NCBI GenBank assembly: GCA_022496805.1
Contig: CM040087.1
Coordinates: 34,744,253 to 34,808,252, forward strand
From: Pohlia nutans
Lineage: Eukaryota; Streptophyta; Bryopsida; Bryales; Mniaceae
Direction of reading: 5' to 3'
DNA length: 64,000 nt
This document shows positions 43,426-53,829 of the stretch, in pieces. The first letter of the stretch is position 1; each line of letters starts with the position of its first letter. The notes under the pieces were generated by a model. That model made no database searches. It was not told the origin of the DNA and worked only from the letters and a program-made list of their open reading frames with translations. Made by a program: the position numbers and the translations under genes.

Positions 43426-44297
43426 TATGATGAAAAGTACAATGATAACCAATAATACAAAATTTGAATTCTAAAAATATAAAATGTTATTTCTTTGAAA
43501 TTTTAATGTGTATTGCTTCTAACCCTAAACTCTATAAATGTAGATTTAAAAATGTTTTGGAAAATTAAACCGGAAGTATAATTTAATGAAGATTCTTGGA
43601 ATATTCCAAAATATTCCAAAATAATATAAAATATTTTGAAAGATTCTAAAAGATTCCAAAATATATATTAAAATATTGTACACGGATGTTGTACAAAAAT
43701 AATTTGCATTATAATAGATACTGAAATCGCACGAATATAATAAATGGCATTAATATGATACGTATACGATACTGAATTCGCATTAACTAAAACCGCACGT
43801 TATCCGTGTCTTATCAGTCATGTGATGTAAATACACGATTAACGCACAGATTCCGTCAAGCATGACTTTCGTGCGGAAACAACACTTTTTTGATAATCAT
43901 TGAAAAGACACTGCATCGACACTTTAGTAATGCATGTCACTTTCGTACCGTAACGACACTTCTAAATGCACGTATGACGTGCGGAATCAGTGTTTAACGA
44001 TAAACGCACTGAATCAGTGCAGAATCAGTGGGGTCGGAAATTCTTGATGTTGGTAGTCGATCAAAAGTAAACACTGCTGGAGGAGAGTCTCTCAATGTAG
44101 CCAGCAAGGGCAAAGTGGAATTATCCACTGATTCTGGTGAAATAAAGTTTGACAATGTTCTTTACGTGCCTGGTATTACGAAAAATTTGCTATTTGTTGA
44201 AACAATCACTGATAGCAAGGAAAAGTTCAAAGTCCTCTATGATTCAAACCAAATTTGGATATTGAAAAACTTTCCCACACCTAGTGCTAGTCACATT

Positions 44298-44600
44298 CAG
44301 GGTTGTCACTTCCGACGTCTTTGGAGGAAATCGCGTCCGGTTTGACGTCCGGACGTCCGGACGTCGCGTCCGAGCGGCCGGACGCCAGCGTCCGCTGGGT
44401 AAACTGTGATTTACTTTATCCGCTGCCGTTTTTACCCTGCGGACGGCTTAGCGGACAGAGTGGCGGACGGCCTGGAGCCCGTCCGTCCGGACGGCTCGAC
44501 GGACGGAGTTTGATGGCGGACGGCAGAGCGGACGGCCTGGCGGACGGCGGGACGGACGACCGGGCGGGCGGACGGCACGCGGACAACTAGAGGACGGCCA
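44298..44600. repeat. CCGTCCG array 1 and probable element end
   Basis: CAGGGTTGTCAC at 44298, a hAT-like terminus, directly follows copia sequence. From about 44332 the DNA is a dense array of CGTCCG/CGGACGG units in mixed orientation, GC-rich against AT-rich surroundings. It lies 3' of the hAT transposase gene and could be its subterminal transposase-binding region. No coding value; the open frame 44303-44590 is a composition artefact. Confidence 0.7.
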
Positions 44601-44991
44601 GGCCGGTTTAGGGGTTCTCAAGGACTAAACCCTAAACACTTCAGGCCGTTCTAGGGTGATTGTAATGGTGGAAAATATAAATTAAAATCTCATTAAGTCA
44701 CTGGAGCCTCATTGTAATAAAAATATAGCGACCTTGTTTAGGGTTATAGCCACTCTCGTTCCAACAACATAAAACATAAAAATAGTGTCATATATTATAT
44801 TTCGCAGGTAAACAAACATTCAATAAAGGGAATGTCAACAAAATATTGCCATCTATTCATGTACGTCATACATATCACTACAGAAATATATACTTATAAA
44901 ATCTATCTCCTGTCCAAACAACTACAATTACTGAATACTAGAATATCTTATAAAAAAAACTCTACGAAAATACATAAATGCTATTGAGTTT
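44601..44991 (-). other. 3' flank of the hAT transposase gene
   Basis: AT-rich, with two TTTAGGGTT-type motifs near 44609-44635. Likely 3' untranslated sequence; no separate gene. Confidence 0.4.
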
Positions 44992-47900
44992 TCAATCTGC
45001 CTTGTAATCAGAATCTCCTTTCACCTCTGCTCCGCTACTGTCCTCTGCATCATATGACTCGTCGTCACTGTAAGAGTAATACTCGTTTTCCTTTCTCTCC
45101 TTCTTTACTGGTTGGATACTCTTCATTTTCCATGTGGATCCACTTGCGTCAAGGGGTGTTTTAACTCGTCCTGGCTTTGGCGGAGAAGCAGCAAATGGTT
45201 GCATGAGCCTTTTTCGTTTAGCGCTGCCGTTTCCTGTTGCGCCAAATTTCTCTCCACTCGATGATATATGTTTCGGGCCCACAAGTGTCTCCTTCACCGT
45301 CATCTTCTGCATTGGCCGTTGATTGTGCCTTGGGGGCACATCTGATGGCTTCTTTATTATAGCTACTGATAAAGGCAAATTTCCGTTGCTTTCCGAATCT
45401 CCATCCGATTCTCTCACACGTTTATTCACCGCTTTGGAAAGGGATACCAATCCCGTTGAAGATGCAAGTGGAACTTGGGGTGTTGGTGTTTTAGAATTAT
45501 CAAATAAGGCTCTAGATGCAAGGGCGGTCCTCTGCATTTGGTCCTCAAGACGGGGTCCACGAGGAGAATCTCTCTCTCCAAACTTCAACGGACTCTTACT
45601 GATTGGACCAAAATCTTCCTCTATGCCTTTCCATTTGGAGTGGCCATTGTTCACCGTTGTGGCCTTTCGTCCAGGAGAAAGCTCCAACTCAGAATCTTTG
45701 GGGTCCTTCAAAACACCCTCCTGCACGGTGTCAATCCTTGTGCCACCATCTTCACCACGTTTGTCCCCCTCTTCTTCACCCAACGCCGGAATTGAATTGT
45801 CCTCTTCTCTGACATTCACACCGGTATCGTCGGCATTTGATGCTTGCACGTGATTGCCCTCCTCTCCATCCTCAGCAAATTCGTATACATCGTGGCTTGA
45901 TCGACCAGATCTTGCTGGAGACGAATCCGGCCTTCGTGGAGAGAGTTGATCACTCCAATCGTCAAGAGGCACATCAGCCCAGCGATCATCGTCTGATGCA
46001 TGATTACCCACCCAATCGCCTTCATCATCTCCATCCGATTCTTCTGAAGTGGAATCCGAATCCTCTGATGATACATTTTCGTCGTACCACTTCTTCTCAT
46101 CCTTTCTCTTAGCCTTTGCGAGGAGCTTTGAATTTGTGTACACGTACACTAAATCTTCAGCCCTCTTTTGTTGGAGGCGATTCCGAGACCTGTTGTGCAC
46201 GAAAGAATAACTACTCCAATTGCGTTCGCATGATGACGATGACACGGTTTGGGCTAGGATTCTCCGTGCTATTGGTGCGATGAGCTTTCCGCATGCCCCT
46301 TCAAAATCCCACCATGCATGAGGCGAATACTTCTGTTGTTTCGGATCCAACATATTGTGGAATGGCGGTTCCTTGTGACGGAATGCCAAAAACTCTAGCA
46401 CCACATCCGGATATGTTTCTGGAGAACATAATTTCCCAAGCACACGCTTGCATGTTGTGATGGCATCTAAATCGTCTGCGAGTTCCTTATCGTGTAGCAA
46501 ATACGGATTCAAAAGTGCACCCGCATCGTGTAAACCCGTTCTGACCAATGCCCATCGGTCGCGGAAGTGCTTCTCCACATCAATGCTTTCTCCACCATCC
46601 AATGGAAAGAACTCATCCTTCACCCTTTCAATGTGTTTCTCCACATTGTGAAAGATGTGTCGAATTTTGCCCATACCAGGTTCCCCACTGTCAAAATCCC
46701 GCAGTGCATACATCAACGGTGCAACCACCCCCTGAAAGTTAGTGCATCTTAGCCAAAAGTGATCATCCAGTATATACCTTCTCACATCTCGAGAGATAGT
46801 GCGCGCTTTGATCCCCCCCCCGCTTGTCTCGGAGTGTGACGACATAGGACATCCACTGTTCGTCCACAACTGACTGCTCTAAGGCCTGTCTGACCTCGAG
46901 TAATCGATCCACCATCATGAAATTTGATCCAAATCTAGTTTTCCCTGCCAATACTAGGCTGAACTTCTTCTCGTGCTTTCGAAATACTGCAAGAGGCATG
47001 TGTCTCTTCTTTATAAACGTCACGATCGTCCGGGCCTTCTTCAACACGTGAGCTATCCAGTTTGCCTTCGCGATGTCCCCCAATAACAGGTTCATTGCGT
47101 GAACAGCACATCCTTGGAAGTATATGTGGTCATATTTGTTCGTCACGAGATCCGCTGCTGCCTTCATGACAGATGCGTTGTCCGTTGCAATTTGCACCAC
47201 GTTCTGCGATCCAACGCCTTCAATGAACTTCTCTATGATGGTCGCTTGGTACGTTGCTGTCTTCGAATGTCCCGAAGTGTCTACCGATCCAAGAAAGTGT
47301 TCTCCTACCGCAGACACTATCATGCAATTGAATAATGGTTGGTTTGTGCACGAGCTCCATCCATCAAATGTCAACGTGGCTCCAAACTTGCGAATGCTAT
47401 CTGCTATTTTACCTTCCAAGACCACCCCTAGCTCATTCTTGGCCTGCATCAAGAGTTTCTTCCGTAAGTCATTGTAAGAGGGTGGTGTGTATGGTCCCCG
47501 AAAAGCAGAAGTCCTCCGTATAGCCTCTTTGAAAGTTGAATTCCGTGCTATCATAAAAGGGATATTCGCCTCGTAAAAGAACCTTGCCCACATCTTGTCT
47601 AACTCCCTTCGTTTGTCTTCCTGAAAACCCTCTGGTATTCCTGCTTGTCGCAATGGATGGGCGGCCCTGCCAGCTGCACTGTCACGTTCCGTGGATGGTG
47701 GTCTGCTCGCGGTAGTTTCATTTGTATTAGAACCTGACCTCTGATTTGGAATCTCTTGTGGTCCATCGCGTGACTCTCGATCTAGCGATTGCGGTGTGCA
47801 AAGCTCCATCATGTCCATATTTTCCGCTCTCGGAGTGCGACATTCATCGGATAGATCTGGATTTGGACGCTTAGGAGGATCTCCTCTGCAATTAAGAAAG

Positions 47901-48088
47901 AGCCCTTTAATCTGCGGTGTGAGTCTCTTGCATATACCGACGCCAGTGTCACGGTTTCCTGATGCGTTCCGGTATCCAAGGTGACTCAACATCCTCGCCG
48001 CCTTCCTTGCAAAAAGTGCTGCACATAGTAAGCACTTCACTTTTCCGGGGGCTATATCCACATACCAATCTTCCCAATCGCTGGGCAT
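44992..48088 (-). CDS. hAT transposase with BED finger and long acidic tail, one frameshift
   Basis: The start is MPSDWEDWYVDI. An N-terminal BED-type zinc finger follows (VKCLLC, then LSHLGYRN and GVGICKRL). A DUF659/RNase-H core has TLTFDGWSSCTNQPLFNCMI (first Asp), QIATDNASVMKAAADLV (second Asp) and GCAVHAMNLLL. After a break comes the hAT C-terminal block (SSSCERNWSSYSFVHNRSRN, LVYVYTN). The break is at a run of nine C on the plus strand (about 46815-46823), where the reading frame 46763-48088 passes to 44992-46869. One base of slippage or a sequencing error would explain it. After the dimerisation block the protein continues for about 330 residues of Asp/Glu/Ser-rich low complexity with basic patches (AKRKR), unusually long for hAT. 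It shares array 2 as a divergent promoter with the gene at 49133. Confidence 0.9.
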
Positions 48089-48336
48089 CTTGAAAGGTTC
48101 AAGCGGATTTAGGTTCCGCTACCCAATAGTTTTAAGTGACGACGTGCAGTACCTCGTGCTCGCGCAACGAAAAAATGTATCCTGTATGTAAAATACAGTA
48201 GTTGTCAAATTCCGAACGGAATTTGACAACCGCGCATTCAAACTCGGTAATGGTCAAGCAAGGGATACCAAAAGGTTGCCCACAGCCCTTGACAACTGGT
48301 GAGTTCGAATGAACTCACCAAAACAAAACCTTCATG
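48089..48336 (-). promoter_or_regulatory. Leader of the hAT gene, with a perfect hairpin
   Basis: A perfect inverted repeat GTTGTCAAATTCCG/CGGAATTTGACAAC occupies about 48205-48234, and TTGACAACTG recurs near 48289. These GTTGTCA motifs echo the GGTTGTCAC at the left end of the element (44300) and may be transposase sites or remnants of an internal end. Confidence 0.5.
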
Positions 48337-48770
48337 CTTTATACTACCATCTGCCGCACTAGCCGTTGGACAGCCTGGCTGGTCCGTTCTGCCGTCCGCT
48401 GTGCCGTCCGATATGCCGTCCGATCGATTCGGGCTGGATCGGACGCACTGGAGGGACGGTCCGGATCGGCCGGGGTGGATCGGACGGGCTGCACCGGACG
48501 CGCTGGATCGGATGGCCTGGATCGGACGGCAGAATCGGAAGGCAGGATCGGACGCGATGCATCGGACGCACCAAGACAGCGGACGCTTTAGGGTTTTGCT
48601 TTAGGGTTTACGGTCGGCCGCCGCCACCCCATCGGACGACGATGATCGGACGGGCAGCACGCTCCGGACGACAGATCGGACGGCAGGCCCGGTTCAGACG
48701 GGCGGACGGGCTGGTTCGGGCAGACGGGCTGGTTCGGGCGGACAGCAGTATAGAAGGCCCGTCCGGCCCC
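48337..48770. promoter_or_regulatory. CCGTCCG array 2, divergent promoter with two TATA boxes
   Basis: A dense array of CCGTCCGAT (first third) and ATCGGACGG (remainder) units from about 48381 to 48765. On its left edge the minus strand reads TATAAAG (48343-48337), pointing at the hAT gene. On its right edge the plus strand reads TATAGAA (48749-48755) inside CGGAC/CCGTCCGG sequence, pointing at the gene at 49133, followed by a CT-rich leader. A CTTTAGGGTTTTGCTTTAGG insert sits mid-array (48589-48608). The arrangement is seen; promoter function is inferred. Confidence 0.6.
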
Positions 48771-49132
48771 ATTTCCTCTCACTTCTCACTCCTAAATCAG
48801 GTTGCTGGCAATTCCCTTTGTGGACTTCCTGGCCTTATTTACTACAGGGGTGAGAGGTCATATGCTTATTGTGACCAATCACCGGTTGGTCACAATAACC
48901 ATCTTACACACTTTATTCATATCTTCGCGGTATTTTCACACGGACGGGTCATTCACATTATCGCGGTTTTCTTACACAGACGGTTCTTACACATTTTCGC
49001 GAGGTTTTTACGCAAACGGTTGATTCACATTATCGTGGGATTACCTCACGGTTTAGGGTACACGATCGATTCACCTCGTCGCGGCATTCTGTCTTGGTAA
49101 TTGCACACGGTGCATTCACACATCGCTAAGCA

Positions 49133-51640
49133 ATGGCCGATGACCAACGTGAGGGTCACGTTCCGAATGCTAATGCTGGGCCTAGGAGGAACAAGCCTAA
49201 AGGGGCCCCGCATGCGATCGATTACGCCGTATTGGTCGACCCAACTATTCTAGCCGCACCACGATGGGAAGAAGTTAAGGACGAATATTGGTCTGCCACG
49301 GATTGCAGAAATTATGTCAAACTGTCCCACATTGGTAAACTGTGGCCGAGGGATCAATTACCAATGATGGCAAGAACCTTTACTGCCAAACCAAACTTGT
49401 GCAAAGATGATCATTTCCTTCACCGAGCGGAAGAGGTATGGAGGGCATTGTTTGGAGGTCGTTCGAAGTCAAAGGGAACATTCAACTACAACACACTGGC
49501 AATGGTCTATGTGGAATTAAGGTTGGAGCGCAAGGTGGATTGGAGTACATACCCTGCAATTAAATCGATGCCAATTCAGTTGGCAGACGGGCAGCGAGAT
49601 ATTCCTGATTTGTATGATCCAGCATCTACAAGCACAAAAGAGATGTTGGTCTCTTTAAAGAAACCGGGCACGTCGACTACAAGCAGCTCAGGTCGAGACA
49701 CTCGAGTGGAAGTCAAACCAAAGACCGCTAAATTACTAGTACTGCCTATGGTCGCTTTGGACAATTTAGATGCAAGTGTGGAAACCGAAGTCAATGCTGA
49801 ACGGGAGGAAATAGAAGTCAAAGTTGAATGGGACTTAGAAGACAAAGTCGAAGATATTGCAACTTCTCCGTCTCGATCGGTACCGTGCAAGGAGGGCGAG
49901 GAACTGTTGCCGCATAATCCATCCACGCTAATTCAGGGAACTACGGAATCAAAGGGGAAACAGAAGTTGAGGTCCGATACAATTACCACGGAGGACCGCC
50001 AAGAAAAGTATAACTTTGGAACGGACTAGGCGGTTCGGGTGGAAAAAGGCGGTCCAAGCAATCCAAGTTCCTCAACTCCGAGCGAGAAACGCGCATGTCC
50101 AGATGACACGGATACACTAATTCGGGATCTAAATGGACGTTGGGGAAATTGCGGGACTTGTGAGGCAAAGAGAATGCCTATTGAGGATCTAATGATTTCG
50201 TACGGGCAGTTGGCGGAGAAAGTTCCCAAGGTGGGTGAAATTGCAGAAGCAGAGCAGTGGGAACTGTCCGACGAGTTCCTCGACTTGAAAAGTGATCTAG
50301 GTTCATTGAAACTTCTTTCGAAGAACGTGTACGTGAACTTGGTAAAAGCCATGGACGTAACAACTTTCCTTCGTACAATCGCACCACAGCTCGCTAGAGA
50401 TGTCCAATCAATTGAGAAAAAATTGGGCCGTTGGGGGCCAGTCATCGAAAAGGCGAAGCGTGTTGATGAGCTCACGAAGAGACTAAAAGAAACAACGGAA
50501 TGTGCAAGGGGATTAAAGCGCTTAGCGAGAGAAACCATAAAGCAACTGCAGTCGACCATCATAAAAAACCATTTGAAGACCCTGCATCTCCAGATGATGA
50601 ATTGGCAGTTGATAGAAGAAGTAGAGAAGTTGCGAGAAGAAACTACAAAGAAAGAAGCATTACCTCAAGAATCTCACGTCCCTTCGGAGCAGCTCGCTAT
50701 TCCGTTGAATGCCAGCACTTCGAACGCAGCAGTACTTGAAGAAACTCTTGCCCCATCGGACCAGTTGTCTCTTCCATTGGATGCGCAGGTTTTGGACCGA
50801 GTAGTACTTGAAGAAACTCTTTCCCCATCAGACCAATTGTCTCTTCCATTTGATGCCCATACTTCGGACGAGACAGTGGTTGAAGATACTCTCGCTCCAT
50901 CGCACCAGTTGCCCTTTCCTTTGGATGTCCAAACTTCAGACGAAACAGTGGTTAAAGATATTGTACCGCCATCGGAGCAGTTGCCCCTTCCTTTGGATGC
51001 CCAAACCTCCGACGGTGACCTCCACAATGAACAGAATCCTTCGAATTCGCTAGAGCGGCCAGGTGTAGCGGAGGTATTCGTGGCGGTTGATAGGATGCAG
51101 GAAGAACTTTGGAAAAGGCCACCAACCGAAGCCGGTGAAGCCAGTAACCGTGAGATCGAGACGTTGAGACAACGATTGCATCAAGCAGAGATTGACAGGG
51201 ATATAGCGAGGTGTGAATTACTTTTCTGGAAAAGTGACAAGGAGATGCCCATACCACCTCGTGAGCAAAGCCTGCCTTGGTTGAGTTATGTCCACCAATT
51301 AAAGGATGTGGATGAATTGGTCGCGCGTGAGTTGTATTTGATGTTCCAGTACGAGGAGAAAAAAAGTGGGAATCTCTCTTGTATGCTAGGAAGTTTGAGG
51401 AGGGTGCAAGAATTATTTGATCGACAAGCCGCGCTGCCTGGAGCACGTACAATGACTACGTTTACCATGTGGGGTGATGTTGACGTGATGATGACACGGG
51501 CACATGGGATTTGTGGTTCTCTGGAAACAAACAACATGGATTGGGCTTCGGCGATCGAAGAAGGGTGGATGCCATATAACGTGTTTTCCTCGCATTTGTT
51601 GGAAAAGGAGAAGACGGTGGTTCATAGTTCATACATGTAA
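49133..51640 (+). CDS. Unrecognised coiled-coil/repeat protein, two frames divided by an in-frame TAG
   Basis: The start ATG at 49133 opens 298 codons to a TAG at 50027-50029. The same frame then continues open for about 536 codons to 51640. The N-terminal part has a domain (CRNYVKLSHIGKLWPRDQ, then KDDHFLHRAEEVW and NTLAMVYVELRLERKVDW) also present in the protein at 58720; I know of no named family. An acidic linker follows. The second part has a Cys-containing start, long helical stretches (VDELTKRLKETTECARGLKR), five 24-residue repeats of the PSDQLSLPLDAQTSDETVVE type (50681-51040) and a final helical region. After the stop at 51640 a shifted frame carries a RING finger, so the original product may have been one protein of about 960 residues. 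Either the gene is decaying or the TAG is read through. Confidence 0.6.
50681..51040 (+). repeat. 72-bp coding tandem repeat, five units
   Basis: Five in-frame units, each encoding 24 residues (PS[DEH]QL.[LIF]P[LF][DN] core). The multiple-of-three period keeps the frame, unlike the minisatellite at 37959, which indicates selection for coding when the repeat expanded. Confidence 0.85.
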
Positions 51641-52031
51641 TCCAGCTCCCGACTTTCTGAAAGAGACATGTTGCTTATGTCAATATGGGTTTGGTCCAGA
51701 AGGAGCGATCCAACTAGGACAATGTCAGTATACCTTTCATATTAAGTGCGTTGCGGAACATTGCTTACGACGCTCTTGGTGTCCCCTGTGCAATGCTCCT
51801 ATACATGTCAGATTCTACGAAATGATGGGCCTTCGCGCCTTTATGCCATCTGGTCATGAATACAACCAGTGGAACCTTCCTCTAGACCAAAAACCGAAGA
51901 AGTTTCTAAATTACAAAAACTGGGGTCAACCATTGGTATGGGATGTTAACTTCGACTGCCATGACTTGTATCATTTGCACGCAGAAGGGTCTGAGGTAGA
52001 AGATTTTATGGACAAGGACGAACTTTTCTAG
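51633..52031 (+). CDS. RING-type zinc finger segment, probably the C-terminal part of the preceding frame
   Basis: The frame (open from 51504) becomes protein-like just where the preceding frame stops, suggesting a one-base shift near 51640. The finger reads C-x2-C-x14-C-x-Y-x2-H-x2-C-x10-C-x2-C (from ETCCLCQYG to SWCPLC). This is a RING-H2 pattern in which the fourth zinc ligand, normally His, is Tyr. A following region (QPLVWDVNFDCHDLYHLHAE) is Trp/His-rich. RING fingers usually recruit ubiquitin-conjugating enzymes; with a ligand missing, activity is doubtful. It ends at a TAG (52029-52031), after which the same frame continues open. Confidence 0.6.
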   Translation, partial: TCNPAPDFLKETCCLCQYGFGPEGAIQLGQCQYTFHIKCVAEHCLRRSWCPLCNAPIHVRFYEMMGLRAFMPSGHEYNQWNLPLDQKPKKFLNYKNWGQPLVWDVNFDCHDLYHLHAEGSEVEDFMDKDELF

Positions 52032-52401
52032 ATGACCCAAGATTACGAGATCGAAGTGCGAGCACGTGCAATTGTGAACGAGGCGGACCGGGAGGTGTTT
52101 TGCCGCAACTTTGGGGGACATTGGAGCGTACATCACAAAAAGTTCTTCCGATTCCCAAAGAATGAAGTAAAAAAGAGAGATGATAACACGTGGTACGAGG
52201 CGTCCGGTCCCGTCTGAGGACAACAACACGGAACGTATGACCGTACGTTGATTGGCAGAGCTCTGGTCCTTTCAAAGTTGGAGGAGGCGGCTAGGCTTCG
52301 TGCCACAACGACCGAGGACATGTTCATTGATGAGGAGAATTCCTATGCGGATGTTGCAGGTGCATTTGATAGGAGGATCAATGACGTCATCGAAATGTGG
52401 T
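52032..52401 (+). pseudogene. Continuation of the RING frame beyond two stop codons
   Basis: In the same frame after TAG (52029) come 61 codons (VRARAIVNEADREVFCRNFG) to a TGA at 52215-52217. A further ~60 protein-like codons follow (RTLIGRALVLSKLEEAARLR, FIDEENSYADVAGAFDRRIN) to a TGA near 52399. Sequence character does not change at the stops, which points to nonsense mutations in one longer coding region. No family recognised. Confidence 0.45.
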
Positions 52402-52519
52402 GACGTCATATGTTGACATCGAACTGGTCAACGACATTTGGGGAAACTGAGCAAACTGTAACTCTTGTTGTCGGTCGTGTGGAGAAGTACATGGAGGTTT
52501 TAAGGCAAGAGAGGTGGAT

Positions 52520-52693
52520 ATGGATCGTTCTCGCAAGGGGAAACGAAAGGCCGACGAGGATGACAATTGGGAACCATCTCAAGACAACGTTGAAAAGAAG
52601 CTTGCGATAGATTCAGAGGTTGAGGCAGGCGGTACAATCACTCATGACAGTCAGCGTAGACGTACTCGTTCGATGAATATTGATATTGCATGA
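52520..52693 (+). CDS. Small basic/acidic peptide, 57 aa, unrecognised
   Basis: An ATG-initiated frame encoding MDRSRKGKRKADEDDNWEPS and a basic QRRRTRS end, with an evident nuclear-localisation-like cluster. It is in a different frame from the RING segment. It might be the C-terminus of the same decayed coding unit or an independent small gene. Base composition is coding-like compared with the AT-rich DNA after 52694. Confidence 0.35.
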   Translation: MDRSRKGKRKADEDDNWEPSQDNVEKKLAIDSEVEAGGTITHDSQRRRTRSMNIDIA

Positions 52694-53034
52694 CCGTTTT
52701 TTAGCCATTTGGCTACTATATGAATATATATAACTCTATTCACGTTTCCATTCTTGTTGACTTCCATGTAGAATACTTTTTCCACACTCGGTTTTCTTTC
52801 ACTTCTCTATTTATACTTTTTACAAAACTCATAATAATAGAGAATTTGCATGACAATTTTTTCATTTCAAGGACTCCCACAAATGCAATTTTTTTTTTAT
52901 CATGTTATAATTTGAAAAAAGAAACTGGGACAGCAGTGTTGGCATTTAGAGGTTTACCTAGTCAAAGTAGCTGATCAGAAGACGTAATGAAGGAAGGACT
53001 CTTCCTCCAAGCCAATTTTTTTTTCCACTGCCGC
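52694..53034. other. AT-rich intergenic
   Basis: No credible gene; likely 3' flank of the preceding unit. Confidence 0.5.
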
Positions 53035-53152
53035 CGTCCGATGCCTGCCGTCTGCTTCTGGCCGTCCGCTCTGGGGCCCAAAATGCCGTCCGCTTGACGG
53101 TGTCCGATCCGCCGTCCGATACAGCCGTCCGATTCGTCCGTTCGGACCGCCG
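53035..53152. repeat. CCGTCCG array 3
   Basis: About ten CCGTCCG-type units, mainly in one orientation (GCCGTCCGATGCCTGCCGTC...), ending GTCCGTTCGGACCGCCGAT. No TATA box and no adjacent reading frame; it lies 3' of the RING unit. Confidence 0.8.
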
Positions 53153-53258
53153 ATAGTCAGATTTCATGACATTGTTCAACTCAACTACTTCCCAGAACGG
53201 ATTAAATGCCATGACGAATCCAATGATCGTGATTAAGTGAGCCAAAGACTCCTATTAA

Positions 53259-53825
53259 CCCCTAAACGTTCGAACCCTTTTCAGATTTGGCCGTTTTTCA
53301 GAAATGCATTATAAAATGCAACTAAGAGGGATATTTTCAACTGGATGAATGAATAAAAGTTGTACATCATGAATGTTAGATTCTATCCATACGGTTGGAT
53401 TTGCAATGGCTATCACCAATTTTTGTGTATTAATTTTCAAACTTCAAATTTAGAGCTCTTTTGGAATATGATTACGAATAAGATATTGGCAATCTAATAA
53501 TGAAATTTTTGTGATAGGTTGAAATGTAATGCTTTAAGTGTAGTGATTTTTGGAGATTTTTTGGTTACTTAATTTTAGTACTTCACTTTCTCAAGAGCAC
53601 TTTTAGACTAAAATCTTCGAAATTTTGGGTGCAACACTACAACATGACATGAGGCATAAAAATTTCACAAATCATCCCCTCTCTAATCGGATCACACATG
53701 CACAAAGCTAACTTCCCATAAAAGTTTAAGTAAAAGATCCACACTGCAAAAAGTGCATGATGGATGAAAAATCGGAGTTCAAATCCGTACATCATGCAAA
53801 TTATGCATGATTGGGCCGTTAGGGG
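53259..53825. mobile_element. TTAA-bounded element, 570-bp family (567 bp)
   Basis: TTAA (53255-53258) then CCCCTAAACG; right end CCGTTAGGGG then TTAA (53826-53829). The interior matches 29620-30188 and, reversed, 62191-62759. The cleanest copy of this family in the window. Confidence 0.85.
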
Positions 53826-53829
53826 TTAA

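Larger units (their letters stand above)
42515..44035. mobile_element. TIR DNA transposon, 1521 bp, inserted in copia protease
   Basis: A perfect 31-bp terminal inverted repeat begins GACCCCACTGATTCTGCACT (42515-42545) and ends with the exact complement (44005-44035). The flanks GGAATTTC (42506-42513) and GGAAATTC (44036-44043) look like an 8-bp target duplication with one difference. Both subterminal regions are dense in short CGCAC/GTGCG and TACTGATTC motifs. It encodes no protein; a SINE and a tandem duplication sit inside. The 8-bp duplication suggests hAT-type mobilisation, which is inference. Confidence 0.9.
41525..44297 (+). pseudogene. Copia gag-protease, frameshifted and split by a DNA transposon
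   Basis: Gag runs 41525-42313 in one frame (LDGNPNYSVWSFKMKNLM; LNxLEENSSMIEFLQHLK-type core). A frameshift at the degenerate zinc knuckle (CHFCGS, about 42217) moves it to a second frame until the stop at 42417. A protease start (YVDSSATKHVTGN, about 42438) follows, with stops just before it. At 42514 a 1.5-kb element interrupts. The reading continues at 44036 (EILDVGSRSKVN...VLYVPGITKNLLFV) up to about 44297, where the CCGTCCG-array element begins. Integrase and later domains are absent from the window. One LTR and several breaks mean it is not autonomous. Confidence 0.85.

Noticed and set aside
44303..44590. 95-codon plus-strand frame
   Set aside because: It is read entirely through the CGGACGG array; the same repetitive composition gives similar frames in arrays 2, 4, 5 and 6.
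45134..46112. Plus-strand frames of 60-176 codons
   Set aside because: They are antisense to the hAT transposase acidic tail and have no independent support.
44298..53152. Treating arrays 1 to 3 as the exact ends of one 8.9-kb transposon
   Set aside because: The left end CAGGGTTGTCAC is plausible, but no matching complement or 8-bp target duplication was found near array 3, so the boundaries remain unproved.
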